From an uncultured Lachnospiraceae bacterium (GTDB taxonomy: Bacteria > Bacillota > Clostridia > Lachnospirales > Lachnospiraceae), in the NCBI GenBank assembly GCA_902782965.1, contig CACZPG010000003.1, positions 1 through 9,523 of the forward strand: a stretch of 9,523 nt of DNA, written 5' to 3'. Shown here piece after piece: positions 6,801-9,523 of this stretch. The stretch's first letter is position 1; each line of letters starts with the position of its first letter. A program made the position numbers and the translations under genes. The notes below the pieces were generated by a model. That model did not search any database, was not told the origin of the DNA, and saw only the letters and a list, made by a program, of their open reading frames with translations.

Positions 6801-7638
6801 TGGACATGAGGCTATTGAGATGATCAGAAAAAAACATTATGATATCATACTCATGGATCATATGATGCCCGAGATGGACGGTATTGAAACGCTGAAGATT
6901 ATCAAGTCTGAGTATCTGCTTGATGAAAACACTGTTGTTATAGCTTTGACTGCTAATGCTATTTCCGGAGCTAAAGAAATGTATCTTAGCGAAGGTTTCA
7001 ATGATTATCTGTCTAAACCAATGGACCCGAAAGCATTAGAGGTTATGTTGGTTAAATACCTGCCAGAGGACAGTATTGTATATGTTGAGGCCGGCGACAC
7101 TACTTATGATATAAAGGATGAAGATGATTCGGATAAATCTCATGAAATAGCTCATGGAGTTATCCATAACACTAAGAATTCGGATACCGATAATTCTATC
7201 GATGATAAGATAGACGATGAAGCAATGGATAAGCTGGTTTCACAAGGTTTCAATGTGACGGATGCTATGGGTTATTGCATGCATGACTGGGATTTCTACA
7301 AGGAGATGATGGAGTCATTCATCGATTCAGAACCTGAAAAGAAAGAAGCTATTAAGAAATTCTATTCTGAAAGAAACTGGAATGATTATAAGATTCAGGT
7401 GCATTCCCTTAAAAGCTCAGCCAGGACTATAGGAGCTGATAAGCTTTCAGAGATGGCATTAGAACAGGAAATGGCAGCCAAGGAGCTTGATGCGGAAACA
7501 ATAGATGCGGGTTATGAGGCTATGATGGGAGAGTATTCATCTGTTATTGATTTCCTGAAGAATAATATAATTATTGGGACGGATGAAAATGGGGATTCTG
7601 ATGATGATATGGAGATAATGGAATTCTTCCCTGAATGA
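3796..7638 (+). CDS. Dual-Cache hybrid histidine kinase, HK-REC-HPt
   Basis: A 1280-residue membrane sensor kinase. Order: TM1 (about 10-31), extracytoplasmic Cache 1 (32-275), TM2 (278-300), a degenerate HisKA without histidine (317-376), TM3 (394-420), Cache 2 (425-657), TM4 (662-690), linker, HisKA with SHEIRTP and phosphoacceptor H723, HATPase (about 820-940) with N-box N836/N840, G1 DTGIGI (872-877) and G2 GTGLGM (902-907), REC (972-1090; D977, D978, D1021, T1052, K1074), an acidic Asp/Ser-rich linker (1091-1145), and HPt (about 1145-1256) with H1203 in VHSLKSSAR. It resembles ArcB/BarA-type tripartite kinases at the C terminus. Both Caches carry the RxWY plus downstream Tyr/Asp pattern linked to amino-acid binding. 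The start is supported by AAGGA at 3783 and the immediate first TM helix. It overlaps the response regulator by 23 bases, and the HPt would be the phosphate donor to that regulator. The odd point is two full sensor units in one chain, the first with a dead DHp and no ATPase. The acidic tail (1261-1280) has no known role. Ligand and in vivo partner are inferred. Confidence 0.93.
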   Translation: MKRIRTTDRIVLLILIVVFAVIITANTRLILKSMVNQTEQVGQTQISSIKTDFENYITNAENALIKVSGGAEQLLGEDQRTELGVYIVNQKESQLEASNGVNFNVYIAGQGWEIIPGFSAPADYHATERNWYIGAVENKGDIFITDPYIDSMTGEMCYTMSILLSDGKTVVAMDFNLSEIQQSVEKMTLNDGSTAMIVTSEGLIVGYTDMSFVGKELKKTLPMYQDLFEDILVRSGEESFKFKVDGKRSTIFYSVTKNNWYMILSMDDSELYKTTIKQIILNIFITLLMLVLIIILYVITARNRIKIEEADLDREVFVNNLIEELKDPVNNILRTSEVVSIEEGIERDEVSDLKASGIRINEILKNLQSYSSMVSDRNGSENRNNSEDISKSIRIIRRIIIFLLIIIMLISSAFFLLVTSLTTELSMSQNVIYYRDEFYQWENEQITVLSMFTDAISAQPELMDDYDKAVKWLDNIAKNYPSISVCYLANPYNEHTVIMNNGWQPEEGWKVEEREWYKSTEKSEDGFSVSAPYYDEQTGNYCITMSKVVYGKKGEFIGIFAIDLYMDKIISIFGNSYTNGEYVFLVDSNGDIINHPYKGYEMTENDKVNITDTPYIKAYNAVDGEMISAKDYNGRRIITRRMTDKATGFSIMLVWDFWNTYLYQLVFAVVYSIFILAIVIAIVILINKVIRAQSDMNKKLVEAASEAEAAGKAKSDFLAQMSHEIRTPINAVIGMDEMILRESDDPGVREYAQDIKSASKTLLSLINGVLDFSKIESGKMEIVPVKYEITDMISDMENIVSDRAEKKNLNLILDIDENLPKTLYGDDVRIRQVITNLLTNAVKYTEKGSVTFTMKGEDITDSECNLYIEVKDTGIGIKEEDMDKLFRSFQRLDQKRNRTIEGTGLGMSIVSGILKLMGSELQVESEYEKGSKFYFTISQKIIDSNPIGRYERHHLNDESYNEGKYLKIKEASILVVDDNDMNLKVAKGLMKNLGVIPELAGGGHEAIEMIRKKHYDIILMDHMMPEMDGIETLKIIKSEYLLDENTVVIALTANAISGAKEMYLSEGFNDYLSKPMDPKALEVMLVKYLPEDSIVYVEAGDTTYDIKDEDDSDKSHEIAHGVIHNTKNSDTDNSIDDKIDDEAMDKLVSQGFNVTDAMGYCMHDWDFYKEMMESFIDSEPEKKEAIKKFYSERNWNDYKIQVHSLKSSARTIGADKLSEMALEQEMAAKELDAETIDAGYEAMMGEYSSVIDFLKNNIIIGTDENGDSDDDMEIMEFFPE
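3889..4620 (+). other. Cache sensor 1 (coding subregion)
   Basis: Residues 32-275 of the hybrid kinase, between TM1 and TM2. Y124, R129, W131, Y132, then Y148, D150 and D174, match in order and nearly in spacing the amino-acid-binding dCache motif described for chemoreceptors such as PctA (motif recalled from memory). A second, membrane-proximal lobe (about 190-265) with a SEGLIVG strand makes it a double Cache. Ligand type is an inference. Confidence 0.7.
4744..4923 (+). other. Degenerate HisKA (DHp) domain lacking His
   Basis: Residues 317-376 of the hybrid kinase. F317 to V339 line up with F717 to I739 of the active HisKA at an exact offset of 400. The motif SHEIRTPIN becomes IEELKDPVN, so E323 replaces phosphoacceptor H723 while E324, P328, N330 and E337 are kept. 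The second helix, ending LQSYSSMVSD, matches VLDFSKIESG. No HATPase follows; the next element is TM3. This looks like a helical dimerisation remnant that cannot be phosphorylated. Confidence 0.72.
5068..5766 (+). other. Cache sensor 2 (coding subregion)
   Basis: Residues 425-657 of the hybrid kinase, between TM3 and TM4. It keeps R514, W516, Y517, Y533, D535 and D563 of the amino-acid-binding pattern, but W509 stands where Cache 1 has Y124. The shared block APYYDEQTGNYCITMS parallels DPYIDSMTGEMCYTMS of Cache 1, so the two domains are related but clearly diverged and may read different ligands. Confidence 0.7.
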
Positions 7639-7661
7639 TATAACTTATGACAATTCTATAT

Positions 7662-7680
7662 ATCAATTAAACAAATTGAT
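7662..7680. repeat. Short AT-rich inverted repeat
   Basis: ATCAATT (7662-7668) and AATTGAT (7674-7680) form a possible 7-bp stem with a 5-nt loop just after the kinase stop. It is AT-rich and thermodynamically weak; it may be chance or an accessory to the strong hairpin that follows. Confidence 0.35.
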
Positions 7681-7689
7681 CAAAACAAT

Positions 7690-7718
7690 AAACTCCCTGC
7701 ATAGAATGCAGGGAGTTT
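7690..7718. terminator. Bidirectional intrinsic terminator between convergent genes
   Basis: A perfect 13-bp stem (AAACTCCCTGCAT, 7690-7702, and ATGCAGGGAGTTT, 7706-7718) closes on a 3-nt loop. On the + strand the stem ends in GTTTTG; on the - strand it is followed by a T-rich stretch, TTTATTGTTTTGA. It lies 51 bases past the hybrid kinase stop and 29 bases past the stop of the minus-strand EAL gene, ideal for ending both transcripts. The T tract is short on the + side, so efficiency there may be lower. Confidence 0.85.
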
Positions 7719-7721
7719 TGC

Positions 7722-7747
7722 TATGTGATAGTGTTATGTGATAGTAA
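7722..7747. repeat. Tandem 13-bp direct repeat next to EAL stop
   Basis: TATGTGATAGTGT (7722-7734) is followed at once by TATGTGATAGTAA (7735-7747), identical in the first 11 bases. It fills the gap between the terminator hairpin and the stop codon of the minus-strand gene. It looks like a small slippage duplication; no function is evident. Confidence 0.7.
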
Positions 7748-9523
7748 TCATTTCTTATCACGTCTTGTAGAAACATCAATGTCTATGATTCCGATAACTA
7801 TATGCTGCCTGCCTTTTTCTTCTATGCTTGCAGCCTTGAGGCAGACGTAGATATCCTTATTATCCATCATAAGACGGTAATCGAAGGAATAGGTGCCGTT
7901 ATCTTTGATTCCTTGAAGCATTTTCTCTTTATCCAGCATATTAAGGATTATCTCACGATCCTCGGGATATATATATTTCAAGCCCTCTGTTCTGGATTCT
8001 GTAAAGAAATCATCGCCTTGTTTCTTCAGTCCGAGACCATCATAATTCGGAGTTGAACCGTACTCTATATAATGATCAGTCTCAGGATCAACTGTATATA
8101 TACAGATATAGTTTCTGGCAAGAGCAGATATTCTGGAATATGCCATCTGGTCTGCTTTCATTCTTTCGAAATCATCCTGCTGTCTCTTCTGGGCGTCTAT
8201 GTTGTTAACTCCGATAATGATATGAGAGTGATCGTCAGACATTCTGATAGCTTTCATATGAACATAAGTTGGCTCATTATTTATCATCAGCCTGTAAGTT
8301 AATGTGAATGCACCATATTCAATAATGGAATTAGTTACATTTTCTTTAGTGAATGAATTTACAAAATCATCATAATCCTCAGAATATATGTATAGCAGAG
8401 CATCCTTATGGCTTTCTGCGAAGAAATCAGAACCATGACGTTCTACGGAGATTCCTTCATTAAGAGGATCAGGTCTGTATTCGATAAATGTTTCAGTATC
8501 GAGATCCACATAGTACAAATTGATATAGTCGGAAGAGAGACTGTTGGCTATATCGGCATAGGTGATTCCCTGACCGGAATCGGTATCTATTCCAAGTACA
8601 ACGACAGCACACGCGGTTATTCCCGTGACCGGATTGACAGTAACTCTTCTTATAAAGGCATGTATCATGGCTCCGGAATCGGTTCTTTCATCAATGAAAT
8701 ATCTTGTTCCATCTTTTACACATTGTTTTATAGCTTTTAAATATACGAATCCAAAGCCGTTATCATATAAGGAATACTCTCTGAATCCTGAAATATCTAT
8801 AGTTCCGAAGGCTTTTTCGAGAAATTCTCTGTAGGATCGGTTACATCTTGAAATCTTAAAACCTTTCTCGTTTGCTTCAACTATAGCCATTGGAACAGTA
8901 TTAAAATATTTGCCGAAAGATTCTGAATAATCTCCTGTTACCATGGACATGTCATATAAATTGATGCGTCCGAGGGATTCGTAATAATCAGATTCATCAG
9001 GGTTTTCGAAACCTATCTGAATACCTGTTCTGTTTCTTTCAAGAACTGTTTCATAAGATACAGGTCTGCAGTAATAGTAACCTTGAAGTTTGGTGCATCC
9101 GATTTCACGTAGGAATTCAACCTGTTCTTCTGTTTCGACTCCTTCAACTACAGTCTCAATCCCAAGACTGGTAGCCATTTTCATAAGCTCTGTAAGAATG
9201 ATTCTGTTCGCATCGCCACTGTCAAACTTCTGCATGAAACGCATGTCAAATTTGATGAGGTCGAAACGGATACTTTGAAGTACATCGAGGGAGGAATATC
9301 CACTTCCGAAGTCATCCATCCAGACGTGGAATCCGAGACTCTGAAATCTTTCAACCTGTTCTTTGATAAAGTCTAAATCATTTCCGATAACACTTTCTGT
9401 AATTTCTATTGTAAGCAGACTTCTGGAAATTCCGGCTTCATCAACACGTCTGCATATTTCATCAACGATATCGCAGGTATCAAAATCGGTTCTTGACAGG
9501 TTTACTGAAAATGGAACAATAAA
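7748..9523 (-). CDS. EAL c-di-GMP phosphodiesterase with C-terminal PAS repeats, 5' partial
   Basis: The visible 591 residues run from inside an EAL domain to the C terminus. The frame is open to the right window edge; the ATG at 9319 is the Met before the DDFGSGYSSL loop and cannot be the start. Counting from the edge, the catalytic set still visible is N8 (SVNLS), E40 (IEITES), D70-D71 (DDFG), K91 (IKFD), E127 (VEGVE) and Q147 (LQGYYYCRP), so the phosphodiesterase, which opens c-di-GMP to pGpG, looks active. The EAL signature itself, and perhaps a GGDEF domain, lie outside. After EAL come a short linker, a PAS domain (about 205-313) and two PAS-like repeats (about 322-444 and 464-586). No membrane segment is seen in this part. 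It converges on the kinase operon and shares a terminator. The C-terminal location of the sensory domains is unusual, though I recall similar EAL-PAS joins in Lachnospiraceae. The ligand is unknown. Confidence 0.92.
   Translation of the reverse strand, partial: FIVPFSVNLSRTDFDTCDIVDEICRRVDEAGISRSLLTIEITESVIGNDLDFIKEQVERFQSLGFHVWMDDFGSGYSSLDVLQSIRFDLIKFDMRFMQKFDSGDANRIILTELMKMATSLGIETVVEGVETEEQVEFLREIGCTKLQGYYYCRPVSYETVLERNRTGIQIGFENPDESDYYESLGRINLYDMSMVTGDYSESFGKYFNTVPMAIVEANEKGFKISRCNRSYREFLEKAFGTIDISGFREYSLYDNGFGFVYLKAIKQCVKDGTRYFIDERTDSGAMIHAFIRRVTVNPVTGITACAVVVLGIDTDSGQGITYADIANSLSSDYINLYYVDLDTETFIEYRPDPLNEGISVERHGSDFFAESHKDALLYIYSEDYDDFVNSFTKENVTNSIIEYGAFTLTYRLMINNEPTYVHMKAIRMSDDHSHIIIGVNNIDAQKRQQDDFERMKADQMAYSRISALARNYICIYTVDPETDHYIEYGSTPNYDGLGLKKQGDDFFTESRTEGLKYIYPEDREIILNMLDKEKMLQGIKDNGTYSFDYRLMMDNKDIYVCLKAASIEEKGRQHIVIGIIDIDVSTRRDKK
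7766..8560 (-). repeat. Tandem PAS-like protein repeat, 139-residue period
   Basis: Two units in the EAL protein (8192-8560 and 7766-8134). Matching landmarks keep a constant 139-residue offset: YINLYYVDLDTETFIEY / YICIYTVDPETDHYIEY, GSDFFAES / GDDFFTES, YIYSED / YIYPED, and YRLMINN / YRLMMDN; the final HIIIG / HIVIG pair is offset by 140. They read as PAS-fold domains joined by a helical linker (QQDDFERMKADQMAYSRIS). The first, separate PAS (8585-8911) is not part of the repeat. Confidence 0.8.

Noticed and set aside
7802..8302. Plus-strand reading frames opposite the EAL gene
   Set aside because: They are antisense to a well-supported coding region, have no Shine-Dalgarno or recognisable motifs, and are expected by chance in this composition.

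Overview
The window looks like chromosomal DNA from a low-to-moderate GC Clostridia member, most likely a motile Lachnospiraceae (Butyrivibrio-like). This is inferred from an HflX of clostridial type, very large cyclic-di-GMP signalling proteins, tandem Cache sensors on a hybrid kinase, and an EAL-plus-PAS protein of a style I associate with that family. It could not be checked by search. No rRNA, tRNA, CRISPR array, insertion sequence or phage gene is visible.

Layout: (1) 2-1288, + strand: the ribosome-associated GTPase HflX, cut at its 5' end by the window edge. (2) 1289-1436: intergenic, with a plausible sigma-A promoter and a strong Shine-Dalgarno. (3) 1437-3818, +: a response regulator with order REC, GGDEF, degenerate GGDEF-like, REC, HD-GYP, so it may both make and degrade cyclic-di-GMP. 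(4) 3796-7638, +: a 1280-residue membrane hybrid histidine kinase, overlapping the previous gene by 23 bases. It carries two complete TM-Cache-TM sensor units, a dead first HisKA (DHp) domain, then active-looking HisKA, HATPase, REC and HPt. (5) 7639-7747: a convergent intergenic region with a perfect 13-bp hairpin likely ending transcription from both sides. (6) 7748-9523, - strand: an EAL phosphodiesterase with one PAS and two tandem PAS-like repeats at its C terminus; its N terminus lies beyond the right edge.

Together the three signalling genes look like a cyclic-di-GMP control locus. In the inferred scheme, extracellular ligands (the Cache motifs suggest amino acids) bind the two sensors of the kinase. 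Phosphate then passes from H723 to D1021 to H1203 and on to one or both receivers (D53, D503) of the coupled regulator, shifting the balance between its GGDEF and HD-GYP activities. The convergent EAL protein would be a second, intracellularly tuned phosphodiesterase. The most distinctive features are the repeated internal duplications followed by decay of one copy: REC/REC and GGDEF/pseudo-GGDEF in the regulator, sensor-kinase/sensor-pseudokinase in the hybrid kinase, and PAS/PAS in the EAL protein.
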